A DNA stretch of 64,000 nt from Amylibacter sp. IMCC11727 (GTDB lineage Bacteria > Pseudomonadota > Alphaproteobacteria > Rhodobacterales > Rhodobacteraceae): assembly GCF_029854195.1 (NCBI RefSeq), contig NZ_CP122960.1, forward strand, positions 62,001 through 126,000. The letters run 5' to 3'. Below the pieces are notes generated by a model, which was given only the letters and a program-made list of their open reading frames with translations, made no database searches and had not been told where the DNA came from. The translations under genes and the position numbers were made by a program. This document shows positions 14,856 through 23,934 of this stretch, in pieces. The first letter of the stretch is position 1. Every line of letters begins with the position of its first letter.

Positions 14856-15182
14856 TTAATCCTCAAAGAATGGGGTGACTTGCGCCACGATAACCGAGTT
14901 TTCGTCTAAAGCGCGTTGCATTAGGCCTGCTTCATCATCCGAAATGTCATGCCCTTCGGCGCGGCGCTCTTCCAATGTGCCATAGCCCGAGACATCAAGC
15001 GGGGCCATATCTGCCTGTTTGAGGATCGCCACGGTTTCGCGTACGGCCTCGGCCTCATCAATGCCGCTGGCAAAACACATAAGCGCTGCGCCAGTGGCAT
15101 TTTTAGGCAAACCATCCCCATCACTGCGGCCCACTTCAACCAGCAGTGTATAGACTTTTTGCTTTGAGCCTTGTTTGGCCAT
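14856..15182 (-). CDS. Conserved hypothetical protein in dapD operon (108 aa)
   Basis: 108 residues from the ATG at 15182 (MAKQGSKQKVYTLLVEVGR). An upstream in-frame extension would overlap dapD and is rejected. Soluble, with an alternating alpha/beta pattern and an ALMCFASGIDEAEAVRETVAIL segment. No catalytic motif seen. It sits 7 bases after dapD and 8 before the HAD gene, so it is part of that transcript. Function unknown. Confidence 0.75.
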   Translation of the reverse strand: MAKQGSKQKVYTLLVEVGRSDGDGLPKNATGAALMCFASGIDEAEAVRETVAILKQADMAPLDVSGYGTLEERRAEGHDISDDEAGLMQRALDENSVIVAQVTPFFED

Positions 15183-15189
15183 GAGCGGA

Positions 15190-16017
15190 TCAGTCGCGCA
15201 GCAGTTCGTTGATCGACGTTTTGGAGCGTGTTTGTGCATCAACCCGTTTCACAATCACAGCGCAATAGAGGTTCACGCCGTTTTTCGATGGCATAGAACC
15301 TGCCACAACAACGGAGCCTGATGGCACTTCGCCGTACATCACTTCGCCTGTTTCGCGGTCTACGATTTTGGTAGATTGGCCGATGAACACACCCATGCCC
15401 AAAACAGACCCTTCACGCACGATGCAGCCTTCAACCACTTCGGAACGGGCGCCGATGAAACAGTTGTCTTCAATAATGGTTGGGCCAGCTTGCATGGGTT
15501 CTAATACGCCGCCGATTCCAACGCCGCCTGACAGGTGAACGTTTTTGCCAATCTGTGCGCAAGATCCAACGGTAGCCCATGTGTCAACCATCGTGCCTTC
15601 ATCAACGTGCGCGCCAAGGTTTACAAAGGATGGCATCAAAACCACGCCCGGTGCGATGTAAGCTGATTTGCGTACAACGCAGTTTGGAACCGCGCGGAAC
15701 CCTGCGGATTTCCATTGGTCGTCTCCCCAGCCTTTGAACTTGGAATCGACCTTATCCCACCAGCCACCAGCCTGTGGGCCGCCGTCATGATGTTCCATGT
15801 CTTTGATGCGGAACCCCAAAAGAACTGCCTTTTTCGCCCATTGATTAACATGCCATTCACCGGAGTCACGCGGTTCGGCCACACGCAAAGAACCACTGTC
15901 CAATGCGTTAAGTGTGTCCTCAATAGCTTCGCGTGTTTCGCCTGTTGTGGACGGCGTGATCGTGTCACGTGCCTCCCATGCGGCTTCAATTGCGGTTTCA
16001 AGCTGAGCGTTCGACAT
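15190..16017 (-). CDS. dapD: Tetrahydrodipicolinate N-succinyltransferase
   Basis: 275 residues, the standard length. It transfers succinyl from succinyl-CoA to tetrahydrodipicolinate in the lysine/diaminopimelate pathway, in the cytoplasm as a trimer. It shows the left-handed beta-helix hexapeptide repeats (YIAPGVVLMPSFVNLGAHVDEGTMV, split in structure, and IGKNVHLSGGVGIGG) and the conserved region ARSEVVEGCIVREGSVLGMG. It heads the minus-strand run dapD, 108-residue protein, HAD, oxidoreductase. Confidence 0.97.
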   Translation of the reverse strand: MSNAQLETAIEAAWEARDTITPSTTGETREAIEDTLNALDSGSLRVAEPRDSGEWHVNQWAKKAVLLGFRIKDMEHHDGGPQAGGWWDKVDSKFKGWGDDQWKSAGFRAVPNCVVRKSAYIAPGVVLMPSFVNLGAHVDEGTMVDTWATVGSCAQIGKNVHLSGGVGIGGVLEPMQAGPTIIEDNCFIGARSEVVEGCIVREGSVLGMGVFIGQSTKIVDRETGEVMYGEVPSGSVVVAGSMPSKNGVNLYCAVIVKRVDAQTRSKTSINELLRD

Positions 16018-16083
16018 TACAGAATCCCCGTTTCAAGTATCTAAATTTACCTGCGCTATAACGGTTTCACGGTATGCGCACAA

Positions 16084-17004
16084 TCACCCAAACGGATCGT
16101 CGGACAAGTTGCCGCCACAGACAAGCACTGCAACACGTTCATCTGGTGCGGGTTTATAGGCACCGCTCATTAATGCAGTGAGCGCGGTGGCCCCTGCGGG
16201 TTCAACCAATTGGCGACATTCTTGCCAAAGCGCGACCTGTGCTTTGGTGATAGCATCATCCGTAACAGTCACACATTCCGTGCCCGTTTCCACAGCCAAG
16301 TCATAGCAGATTTGCCCAACTTTCCGCGCACCCAAGGCATTTGCTGCCACACCGCCAACTTCGACGTCTACAGGGGCTTTGCGTGCGAGCGCAGTGTGTA
16401 ATGTAGGGGCCTTTTCTGGCTCTACCGCAACGATTTTTCGGCGATTACCAAGCCATGCCATTGCCCCAGCGATCAAGCCGCCACCGCCAACGGCAATCAG
16501 AATGGTATCCGCTTCCAATCCCTGCTCTTCCCATTCTCGAGTCAACGTGCCTTGGCCTGCAACTGTTGGAACCGCATCAAAAGCATGCACCTGCATCGCC
16601 CCTGTTTTGGCCTCATAGGCTTGTGCATCCTGTAACGCATTGGCGTATTCACCCTGAACCACCGTCAAATCTGCACCAGACCGTTTGATCAGGCCGATTT
16701 TGGCAGGGCCCGCAAATTCAGGCACAAAAATCTTGGCCTTATGGCCCAGCTTTTTCGCAGCATAGGCAACCGCAGCACCATGATTGCCCCCTGACGCAGC
16801 AACAAGACCAGCATTTGGCACATCGCTCGACAACAAAGTGTTAAATGCGCCGCGTGCCTTAAAGCTGCCCGTGCGCTGCATCTGCTCCAGCTTCATTTCA
16901 ATCGGATAACCAAGCCCAAACCCATCAAAGGATAAAACAGGCGTGCGTACGGTGTGGCCTTCTAACCGCGTTGCCGCCTTCGTTATTTCCTGTGTCCAAT
17001 CCAT
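16084..17004 (-). CDS. Threonine/serine dehydratase-like PLP enzyme
   Basis: 306 residues. It has the fold-type II PLP core: GSFKARGAFNTLL with the Schiff-base Lys near residue 49, the SGGNHGAAVAYAAKKLG loop, and the phosphate-binding glycine loop AVGGGGLIAGAMAW. It ends without a C-terminal ACT regulatory domain, so it resembles catabolic or serine/threonine dehydratase (racemase-like) members rather than biosynthetic IlvA. Reaction: removal of water and ammonia from threonine or serine to a 2-oxoacid. It stands alone between dapD and the LOG gene. Confidence 0.87.
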   Translation of the reverse strand: MDWTQEITKAATRLEGHTVRTPVLSFDGFGLGYPIEMKLEQMQRTGSFKARGAFNTLLSSDVPNAGLVAASGGNHGAAVAYAAKKLGHKAKIFVPEFAGPAKIGLIKRSGADLTVVQGEYANALQDAQAYEAKTGAMQVHAFDAVPTVAGQGTLTREWEEQGLEADTILIAVGGGGLIAGAMAWLGNRRKIVAVEPEKAPTLHTALARKAPVDVEVGGVAANALGARKVGQICYDLAVETGTECVTVTDDAITKAQVALWQECRQLVEPAGATALTALMSGAYKPAPDERVAVLVCGGNLSDDPFG

Positions 17005-17099
17005 CTTTGCCCTCGTGCTGATTTGTCTGCTACAACCGCGTTAAACCAACAAGCTGCACCCAATGGTGCGACGGCACAAGAGCAAAGGCATTAGATCAG

Positions 17100-17909
17100 A
17101 TGGCACGCAAACAACGCACATTTCCAAACGCAGAAGAAGACATCAAAAAAGCAGCAGGCGTGCCTGACACAGCGCAGACTCGGTCTCCGGCGTATCGACT
17201 GGCCTTTACCGATGACGATTTCATGTGCCGCGACGAACTGCGTGCCACACGTATTCAGCTCGAGATGTTGAAACCCGAACTGATTATGGCCGAGCGGGGC
17301 ATCGAAAGCACGATTGTTATGTTTGGCGGCGCGCGAATCCCCGAACCCGCAAAAAAGGATGAAGCACGGACTAAAACGCTGGCTGACTTGTCCAAATACT
17401 ATGAAGAAGCCCGTGAATTTGCACGTTTGATGACTGTGAAAAGCATGGAATCCTATGGCCATGAAAACGTGGTTGTTACGGGCGGCGGTCCAGGTGTGAT
17501 GGAAGCAGGCAACCGTGGCGCTGCTGAGGCTGGTGGCGCGTCCATCGCATTGAACATTGTGTTACCTCACGAGCAAGCACCGAACGAATATTGCACCCCA
17601 GAACTGTGTTTTAACTTCCACTACTTTGCGACGCGGAAAATTCATTTTCTGATGCGGGCCAAGGCGATCACTGTGTTCCCCGGTGGGTTTGGTACTTTGG
17701 ACGAACTGTTTGAAACGCTGACCTTGATTCAGACAGGCCGCATGGAACGGATGCCTGTGATCCTGTTCGGTGAAAAATTCTGGCGTTCCATCATCAACTG
17801 GGAAACGCTGGCGGATGCGGGTACGATTTCCGCAGAAGACATCGAATTGTTCAAATTCGTGGAAACCGCGCAACAAGCCATCGAAATTATCGAGGCAGTA
17901 GACGCCTAA
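17100..17909 (+). CDS. LOG-family protein (TIGR00730-type)
   Basis: 269 residues, longer than the usual 190 because of an N-terminal extension of about 60 residues. It has the family motifs VVTGGGPGVMEAGNRGAAEAGG and FPGGFGTLDELFETLTLIQTG, the phosphoribohydrolase PGGxGTxxE signature. Members cleave nucleoside 5'-monophosphates to base and ribose phosphate; in plants and some bacteria this releases cytokinins. The physiological role here is unknown. Its stop overlaps the convergent P450 gene by 4 bases. Confidence 0.9.
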   Translation: MARKQRTFPNAEEDIKKAAGVPDTAQTRSPAYRLAFTDDDFMCRDELRATRIQLEMLKPELIMAERGIESTIVMFGGARIPEPAKKDEARTKTLADLSKYYEEAREFARLMTVKSMESYGHENVVVTGGGPGVMEAGNRGAAEAGGASIALNIVLPHEQAPNEYCTPELCFNFHYFATRKIHFLMRAKAITVFPGGFGTLDELFETLTLIQTGRMERMPVILFGEKFWRSIINWETLADAGTISAEDIELFKFVETAQQAIEIIEAVDA

Positions 17910-19093
17910 TCCAAAGCTACGGGCAATTGTGAATATCCGCGAAAACGGATGCGATTGCCCCGCCTTGCCCCATCCAACAAACGATAGTTTGGAAAGCGGT
18001 TTAAAAACCGCCCCACAGCCACGCGCCCTTCCATCCGTGCAAGGCTGAGGCCAACACAGGTGTGCGGCCCACCCGCAAAGGCAAGGTGTTTGTTGGGACG
18101 GCGATCCAACATTAATTTATCTGGATTTTCGAAACGGTCTGCATCGCGGTTCGCTGCCCCGATACACAGGTGCAAATCCGTTCCTTTTGGAATGTGAACG
18201 CCATGCAACTCCATCGGTTCCGTGGTCAGACGATTGCCAAATTGGTTCGGGCTTTCCATGCGCAGAAATTCATCCACTGCGGTGTTCAGCAACGCCGGCT
18301 GTTCCGTCAGCGCCTGTTTCGCAGAGGCGTCTGCATCCAACAGGGCCAGGGCATTGCCGATCAGGTTTGTGGTGGTTTCATGTCCTGCGTTCAGGATGAA
18401 AATGCAGTTTTGCAGCAACTCAACTTCGGTCAGCTGACCGTCTTCGGACTGCATCAAACGCGTCAGCACATCCGTTTCGGGGTCACCAGGGTTTTTGGCA
18501 CGCCGTGCCACAAGATCTTTGAGATAGGCTTTGAACTCCTGAACGGCATGGTTGCCTTCATCCATTTGTTCTTGCGTCAAGGCGGGTTCCAACGCGCCAA
18601 GAATGGCCAGTGACCAATCGCGCAACGGGCCGCGTTCTTCTATCGGCATGTCAAACAAGTTGCCGATCACCCCGATTGGAATGGCCCCCGCAAAAGCGGA
18701 AATCAGATCAACTTCGTTTTGATCTTGCATGGCATCCAACAGCGCATCCACTTGCGCAACCAGCCCTGGTTCCATGTTGGCAATGGCGCGCGGATTCATT
18801 GCGCCAACCATGATGGATCGCACGCGTGTGTGCAGCGGTGGATCGTTAAACACCAGCGATGTGGTGTGATGTTCAAACAGCGGACTATCGCCGTATTTTG
18901 GTTTGAACACCTTTTTCTTGTCCGAAACAAACCGCGTCGTATCGCGATAGATCATATCCAAATCCGCATGACGCGAGATGACAAACGTCCCGTCTGGTTG
19001 CGCATGAACGGGCGCAGTTTCACGCAGTGCCGCATAGGTGGGATAGGGGTTGTCGTGAAACCCTTCGGGCAAGTCGGTCAGTAAGAAATCCAT
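17906..19093 (-). CDS. Cytochrome P450
   Basis: 395 residues from the ATG at 19093; the longer frame to 19225 overlaps the divergent promoter region and is not family-like. It has the oxygen-activation I-helix ILNAGHETTTNLIGNAL, the ExxR motif in DEFLRMESP, and the heme loop FAGGPHTCVGLSLARMEG, whose Cys ligates the iron. It is a soluble bacterial class I P450 and would need a ferredoxin and reductase, neither of which is in the window. The substrate is unknown. Divergent from the PaaI-like thioesterase. Confidence 0.95.
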   Translation of the reverse strand: MDFLLTDLPEGFHDNPYPTYAALRETAPVHAQPDGTFVISRHADLDMIYRDTTRFVSDKKKVFKPKYGDSPLFEHHTTSLVFNDPPLHTRVRSIMVGAMNPRAIANMEPGLVAQVDALLDAMQDQNEVDLISAFAGAIPIGVIGNLFDMPIEERGPLRDWSLAILGALEPALTQEQMDEGNHAVQEFKAYLKDLVARRAKNPGDPETDVLTRLMQSEDGQLTEVELLQNCIFILNAGHETTTNLIGNALALLDADASAKQALTEQPALLNTAVDEFLRMESPNQFGNRLTTEPMELHGVHIPKGTDLHLCIGAANRDADRFENPDKLMLDRRPNKHLAFAGGPHTCVGLSLARMEGRVAVGRFLNRFPNYRLLDGARRGNRIRFRGYSQLPVALD

Positions 19094-19158
19094 TGCAAAA
19101 CATTGACCCCACGCAGGGGGCATTGCAATGTTTTTTGAAACGAATTGACAGGGATACC

Positions 19159-19590
19159 ATGACACTTTCAGACCAAGACAGAGCGGAGCGCAGTGCAGAT
19201 GCCATGTGGGCCAACGATCGCGCATCCAAATATTTGGGAATTGAACTGCTGTCAGTTGGCAAAGGCGTGGCCCAAATGCAAATGGCGGTAGAGTCGCACC
19301 ACTGTAACGGTCATGATATTTGTCATGGAGGCTTTATATTCACGCTGGCAGACAGCACCTTTGCCTTTGCCTGCAACAGCTATAACCAAGCGACAGTTGC
19401 ACAGCACAATACGATTACGTTTGTGGCTGCGGGGCAGTTGGGGGACACGCTGACCGCAACCGCCAAAGAGGTCAGCAAAACAGGTCGCAACGGCATTTAC
19501 GACGTGGATGTCACGAACCAAGATGGCGTTTTGATCGCATCGTTTCGCGGGTGTTCACGCACAATTAAGGGGCAAAATTTCCCCGAATAA
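19159..19590 (+). CDS. paaI: PaaI-type hydroxyphenylacetyl-CoA thioesterase
   Basis: 143 residues from the ATG at 19159; an in-frame upstream extension is rejected as it would cross the P450 promoter. It is a hotdog-fold thioesterase with ICHGGFIFTLADSTFAFACN, the PaaI signature in which the Asp and Gly-rich helix form the active site. It hydrolyses phenylacetyl-CoA-type intermediates and prevents CoA trapping in phenylacetate catabolism. No other paa genes are in view, so its role may be broader. Confidence 0.88.
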   Translation: MTLSDQDRAERSADAMWANDRASKYLGIELLSVGKGVAQMQMAVESHHCNGHDICHGGFIFTLADSTFAFACNSYNQATVAQHNTITFVAAGQLGDTLTATAKEVSKTGRNGIYDVDVTNQDGVLIASFRGCSRTIKGQNFPE

Positions 19591-20547
19591 TCAATTGCTT
19601 GCGAGCACACCCTGACACTGACGTGGAAGATCGGCCATTGTGTATTGTCTTGCGCCGCGTTTCTTCTTTTTCGGCTTTGGCTTTTTTGTTGGCTTTACCT
19701 TCGGTGGATTTAGGTAATCCGTGACCCACCATTCAAGCGTTGAATCGCAACCGTCGCCACCTTTGGACAGTTGTGCCACCGTTGGCTTTTGCGTGACGCA
19801 ACCACGAAACCCTTTGGGGCATTTCATACGCACGTGAAAATGCGTGTTGTGGCCATACAACGGGCGAATTTTTTGCAGCCACTTGCGGTTGCCACGAGTG
19901 TTCTCACACAGCCACACCTTGGCTGGGGCCGTGATAAAAATACGGTCCACACGCGGATCCTGAGCCGCCGCCTTGAGGATATTTGCGTGTTGTTGGGTCC
20001 AATTGCTGTTGACTGTGCGCTGGCTTTTGGCACGCACATTGGTGGAAGACAGGCGTTCCCGTTCGGCGCGTGACAGGTTCAACCGTTTTGGCACATAAAG
20101 CCAGATGTCCGCGTCCAACCCCATTTGATGAGACTGATGCCCAGACAACATTGGCCCGCCGCGGGGTTGGGAAATATCCCCAATGTACAATCCCGCCCAA
20201 CCTGGTTGTTTTGCAGCCTTGGCGCTCAGGTCTTTGAGGAATTGGATCATCTCTGGATGACCCCAGTTGCGATTTCGGCTCAGGCGCATGGCCTGCCATG
20301 TTGGGCCCGATTCAGGAAGCTGCGCACCCCCCGCAAGGCAGCCTTTGGCATATGTGCCAATGGCGGCAGGTTTTTGGCGGGATGCTTTGGCTTTGGCCCC
20401 AAACAGCTGATTGGCTTTGGTGCTTTGTGTGGATTTTCGAACGAGGGTGTTGTCCGATGATGTTTTAGTATTTGTATCCGCACGCAGCGCACCAGTGGCA
20501 CCGATCGCCGCAAAAAGTGCCGTAAAAATCAGGCTGTGAAACCGCAT
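19591..20547 (-). CDS. mepA: Penicillin-insensitive murein endopeptidase
   Basis: 318 residues. An N-terminal signal peptide is followed by the M74 metallopeptidase domain: GCLAGGAQLPESG, the SGHQSHQMGLDADIWLY block with zinc ligands His and Asp, and HNTHFHVRMKCP with the HxH motif. A Pro/Lys-rich segment (KPTKKPKPKKKKRG) lies close to the C-terminus. It cleaves D-Ala-meso-DAP crosslinks in periplasmic peptidoglycan. It follows the MFS gene by 12 bases in the same direction. Confidence 0.95.
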   Translation of the reverse strand: MRFHSLIFTALFAAIGATGALRADTNTKTSSDNTLVRKSTQSTKANQLFGAKAKASRQKPAAIGTYAKGCLAGGAQLPESGPTWQAMRLSRNRNWGHPEMIQFLKDLSAKAAKQPGWAGLYIGDISQPRGGPMLSGHQSHQMGLDADIWLYVPKRLNLSRAERERLSSTNVRAKSQRTVNSNWTQQHANILKAAAQDPRVDRIFITAPAKVWLCENTRGNRKWLQKIRPLYGHNTHFHVRMKCPKGFRGCVTQKPTVAQLSKGGDGCDSTLEWWVTDYLNPPKVKPTKKPKPKKKKRGARQYTMADLPRQCQGVLASN

Positions 20548-20559
20548 CTTTAAATCCCC

Positions 20560-21912
20560 TTAACGATATTCCTTCGAAGAACGCACCCAGAATAGCAGGA
20601 TTAACCCAATCGCAAAGAGCCCAATCACAGGAGACACACCAACCCGCTGACTTCCGCTTAATGAAGTGGCCAAGTCGATGAGACCAGGCGCAAGGAAAGC
20701 CGTTGCTTTGCCCGTCATTGCATAAAGCCCGTATGCTTCGGTCATGCGCTCTGGGTCGGCTTGGTCCACCATAAAGGTTCTGCTGGACGCCTGAAGAACA
20801 CCCCCTGCGGCACCGATACAAGCACCCGCAATAAAGAACATTATATTTGGTAGGTTACTGCCTTCTGCCACTGGCATGCCAAAAATGGCCTCGCGGGACA
20901 ATCCAACGATCAAGATGCTGACAAGAATAAGAACAGAAACAGAAATTGCGATCACGCGTTTGGGGCCAATTGCCTGATCCACAAACCCACCGATGTAACA
21001 AAAAATGGCACCCGTGATTGCTGAAATGATTCCAAAGATCCCAATGTTGATAAGCGTCCAGCCCATCACGCCGCTGGCGTAGATACCGCCGAACGCATAA
21101 AGGCCAATCAGTGCATCACGGTAAAACATGGATGATCCAAGATAGATCATCAGGCTGCGATTGTTAGGTAGATTTCCGAGCGTTTCTAAAAGCTCGGACA
21201 AACCTTTACCCACTGCTTCGCCCACGTTTGATCTGCGGGTTTCGTCTTTGACCCAAAAGAAAAACGGGATCATGAACACGACGAACCATACCGCGGTTAG
21301 GATACTGACAAAGCGCGTGCCTTCGCGGGCCTCGGCATCCAGCCCCAACAGGGGGGATATTCCAATCAGAGTTAATCCTGTTTCCTCACTCTCTGCAAAG
21401 AACAGCAGCATGAGAAACAACGCGATAACGCCACCTGCATACCCAAAGGCCCAACCTGATCCAGAGATTTTGCCGATTTCAGATCGCGGTGCGAGCGTTG
21501 GAAGCATGGAATTTACAAAGGTTTGGGAGAGCTCCATACCCGCCATTCCGATTGCAAAGAACAACAAAATCATAACAATATTTGATGATCCAGGCACAGC
21601 GTTCCACAAATAAGCGGCACCAACCACGTACATGACGGAAAACACAAAAATCCACGGTTTGCGGGGGCCTGCACTGTCTGCGATGGCCCCAAAAATGGGG
21701 GAAGCCACCGCCAAAAACATCCCCGTCATCCATGTCATTCGGGCCCACATGGCCTGACCTTCGACACTGTTTTCAGCCACAGCAGAGGTGAAATAAGGGG
21801 CAAAGATGAAGGTGATTAGAAGGGTGTTATACGGTTGGGAGGCCCAGTCATAGAAATACCACCCCCAAATTGATTTGCGGTTTGTTGTGGAAGCCACAGA
21901 TATTCCCCTCAT
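20560..21912 (-). CDS. MFS transporter, UMF1 (Atg22-like) family
   Basis: 450 residues from the ATG at 21912; an extension to 21978 is not family-like. The N-terminus has the UMF1 signature WGWYFYDWASQPYNTLLITFIFAPYF, with the MFS loop IFGAIADSAGPRKPW after it and about 12 membrane helices. Family members include Atg22 vacuolar effluxers; bacterial substrates are mostly unknown, with amino acids or cell-wall breakdown products possible. The coupling to mepA (12 bases) suggests envelope turnover, which is inference. Confidence 0.88.
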   Translation of the reverse strand: MRGISVASTTNRKSIWGWYFYDWASQPYNTLLITFIFAPYFTSAVAENSVEGQAMWARMTWMTGMFLAVASPIFGAIADSAGPRKPWIFVFSVMYVVGAAYLWNAVPGSSNIVMILLFFAIGMAGMELSQTFVNSMLPTLAPRSEIGKISGSGWAFGYAGGVIALFLMLLFFAESEETGLTLIGISPLLGLDAEAREGTRFVSILTAVWFVVFMIPFFFWVKDETRRSNVGEAVGKGLSELLETLGNLPNNRSLMIYLGSSMFYRDALIGLYAFGGIYASGVMGWTLINIGIFGIISAITGAIFCYIGGFVDQAIGPKRVIAISVSVLILVSILIVGLSREAIFGMPVAEGSNLPNIMFFIAGACIGAAGGVLQASSRTFMVDQADPERMTEAYGLYAMTGKATAFLAPGLIDLATSLSGSQRVGVSPVIGLFAIGLILLFWVRSSKEYR

Positions 21913-22189
21913 AGCGTTCTGCTTTTTTAATCTGAGCCGATCAAGGTGAGCAAGATGCAAGCATCCCCCTATCACCAAACCATAGAGAAACGTATGGCGT
22001 TAATACGTGTCCTTAGCCGATCAAAGATTTTTAGCGCGTTGTTGGATTGATAGAACCTATTTCGAGGCGCACGTGCAAGGATTATCGCGTTTTGCCATGA
22101 GTTATACTACCTAGGGTATTGTTGTCGGCTCTTGTCTTGGCTGCACCGTGATATTAGGTCAGGTGAAACGGATACAAAGGATCGCGAAG

Positions 22190-22474
22190 ATGATTTCAGC
22201 TTTTGGTGTGGCACTGCTTGCGTTGTTGAACATTGCATGGTGGATCGTTCTTGCGCACATCATAATCGGGTGGCTTGTGAACTTTCAGGTTTTGAACCTG
22301 CAACAACCGATTGTGGCGCAGGTTTACTTTGGGCTGAACCGATTGTTAGAGCCGCTGTATGGTCCTATTCGACGCGTGCTGCCAAACACAGGTGGGTTGG
22401 ATTTTTCACCGCTGGTGGTGATTATCGCGATCATCTTCTTGCAGCAACTTGCCGTGCAAATGGCCAACGCCTAG
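22190..22474 (+). CDS. YggT-family membrane protein
   Basis: 94 residues from the ATG at 22190, with AAGGA 9 bases upstream. It has two membrane helices separated by the family motif around 'LLEPLYGPIRRVLPNTGGLDFSPLV'. YggT proteins are small inner-membrane proteins tied to osmotic tolerance and cell-envelope integrity; the mechanism is unclear. The stop overlaps the convergent msrA by 4 bases. Confidence 0.92.
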   Translation: MISAFGVALLALLNIAWWIVLAHIIIGWLVNFQVLNLQQPIVAQVYFGLNRLLEPLYGPIRRVLPNTGGLDFSPLVVIIAIIFLQQLAVQMANA

Positions 22475-23118
22475 GAGCCGAGCCGCCCTGCTGCACTGCC
22501 CCACAATTCTTTGACACGGGCATCACGACCACAGGCTTGGCGGTACTTTTTATACGCGGTTTTCCGTTGCACCAACCCAAAGCGGGTCAACACCTTTTTG
22601 CTGCTCTTGTAGTAATCTTGGTGAAAATCTTCGGCGGGGTAAAACGTGCTAGCCGCCACAATGGGCGTGACAATCGTTTGTCCAAGATCCGATTGCGCCA
22701 TGGATTTGGACTCTTGCGCAATCGCCTTTTGCTGACCTGATGTGGTGAACACAGCTGTGCGATAACTGTCACCGCGATCGCAGAATTGCCCACCTGCATC
22801 GGTTGGGTCCACCGTACGCCAAAACTTGTGCAGCAACGCAGAATAACTGATTTTCGCGGGATCAAACACGATGCGCACAGCCTCGTAATGGCCTGTGCCA
22901 CCTTTTGATACGGTTTTATATTTGGCCGTTTTCGCTGCTCCACCGATATAGCCTGATTCCGCATTTATGACGCCCGGTACAGATTCAAAATCCGATTCAA
23001 CGCACCAGAAGCAGCCCCCTGCAAAAATGGCCACTTGCGTGTCGGCGAAACTGGCTTGGCCTGTGGCCAACAGAACCGCCGCTGCTGTCATCAAATTTCT
23101 GATTGTACGTTTCATCAT
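22471..23118 (-). CDS. msrA: Peptide-methionine (S)-S-oxide reductase, exported
   Basis: 215 residues. It repairs S-methionine sulfoxide using thioredoxin-type reductant. The catalytic motif is GGCFWCVESDFE near residue 34, with the conserved GHYEAVRIVFDP and C-terminal Cys residues (QACGRD) for recycling. An N-terminal signal peptide (LMTAAAVLLATGQASFA) predicts export to the periplasm, which is less common than the cytoplasmic form. Convergent with yggT. Confidence 0.94.
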   Translation of the reverse strand: MMKRTIRNLMTAAAVLLATGQASFADTQVAIFAGGCFWCVESDFESVPGVINAESGYIGGAAKTAKYKTVSKGGTGHYEAVRIVFDPAKISYSALLHKFWRTVDPTDAGGQFCDRGDSYRTAVFTTSGQQKAIAQESKSMAQSDLGQTIVTPIVAASTFYPAEDFHQDYYKSSKKVLTRFGLVQRKTAYKKYRQACGRDARVKELWGSAAGRLGS

Positions 23119-23181
23119 CTTGCTCCTTGCAGGTCAGGGCAGTGATTGTATGAATCGTGATCAACTACAAATAACATCACA

Positions 23182-23934
23182 GTGAGGGTTTTCGTGAACA
23201 CAACCGCACCGTTGCGCCTGTCCATGTGGTCTGGTCCGCGCAATCTATCGACGGCCATGATGTATGCTTTTGCCCAGCGCAGTGATTGTGAAGTGTGGGA
23301 TGAACCTTTTTATGCGGCGTATCTGGCAAAGACGGGGCTGTCCCATCCCATGGGCGAAGATATCATGGCAAATGGGGACACCGATGCAGAGGTCGTAATT
23401 GAAAAATGCCTGTCTGTAGGGCCACAAGGACGGCCCGTGTTTTATCAAAAACACATGACACAGCACATGATCCCCGAGTTTCGGCGCGATTGGATATTGC
23501 AGCAAACAAACGTGTTTCTGATCCGCCACCCCGCCCGAGTTTTAGCCAGTTATGCCGTCAAACGGGAAAACCCAACGTTGCGCGATATCGGGTTTGAACA
23601 GCAGATGGAATTGATCAATCTGGTGACGAGTGAAACGGGGCGTTCACCGTTGATTGTAGACAGCGCAGATATCCGCCAAGACCCTGCATCCATGTTGCAG
23701 AAAATTTGCGCAGCGGTGGACATTCCCTTCGAAGAAAAGATGCTGTCTTGGCCACAGGGTGGCAATACGCAAGACGGCGTGTGGGCACCACATTGGTACG
23801 GTGCGGTGTGGAACAGTTCTGGGTTTGCTGGGCCAGAGTCAGAATTGCCACCTGTGGCGCCTGAACTTGCGGACGTTTATCAAAACGCAAAACGCCTGTA
23901 CGACCAGATGGCAGAGCAAAAGACCGCGCTTTAA
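23182..23934 (+). CDS. Sulfotransferase-like P-loop protein
   Basis: 250 residues from a GTG at 23182. The N-terminal LSMWSGPRNLSTAMMYAFAQRSD matches the PAPS-binding loop of the sulfotransferase superfamily, and FLIRHPARVLASYAVKRE is the 3'-phosphate-binding segment. In roseobacters such proteins are often annotated as sulfotransferase or branched-chain-aminotransferase-like without a proven substrate. Its stop overlaps the convergent OmpA-domain gene. Confidence 0.8.
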   Translation: MRVFVNTTAPLRLSMWSGPRNLSTAMMYAFAQRSDCEVWDEPFYAAYLAKTGLSHPMGEDIMANGDTDAEVVIEKCLSVGPQGRPVFYQKHMTQHMIPEFRRDWILQQTNVFLIRHPARVLASYAVKRENPTLRDIGFEQQMELINLVTSETGRSPLIVDSADIRQDPASMLQKICAAVDIPFEEKMLSWPQGGNTQDGVWAPHWYGAVWNSSGFAGPESELPPVAPELADVYQNAKRLYDQMAEQKTAL

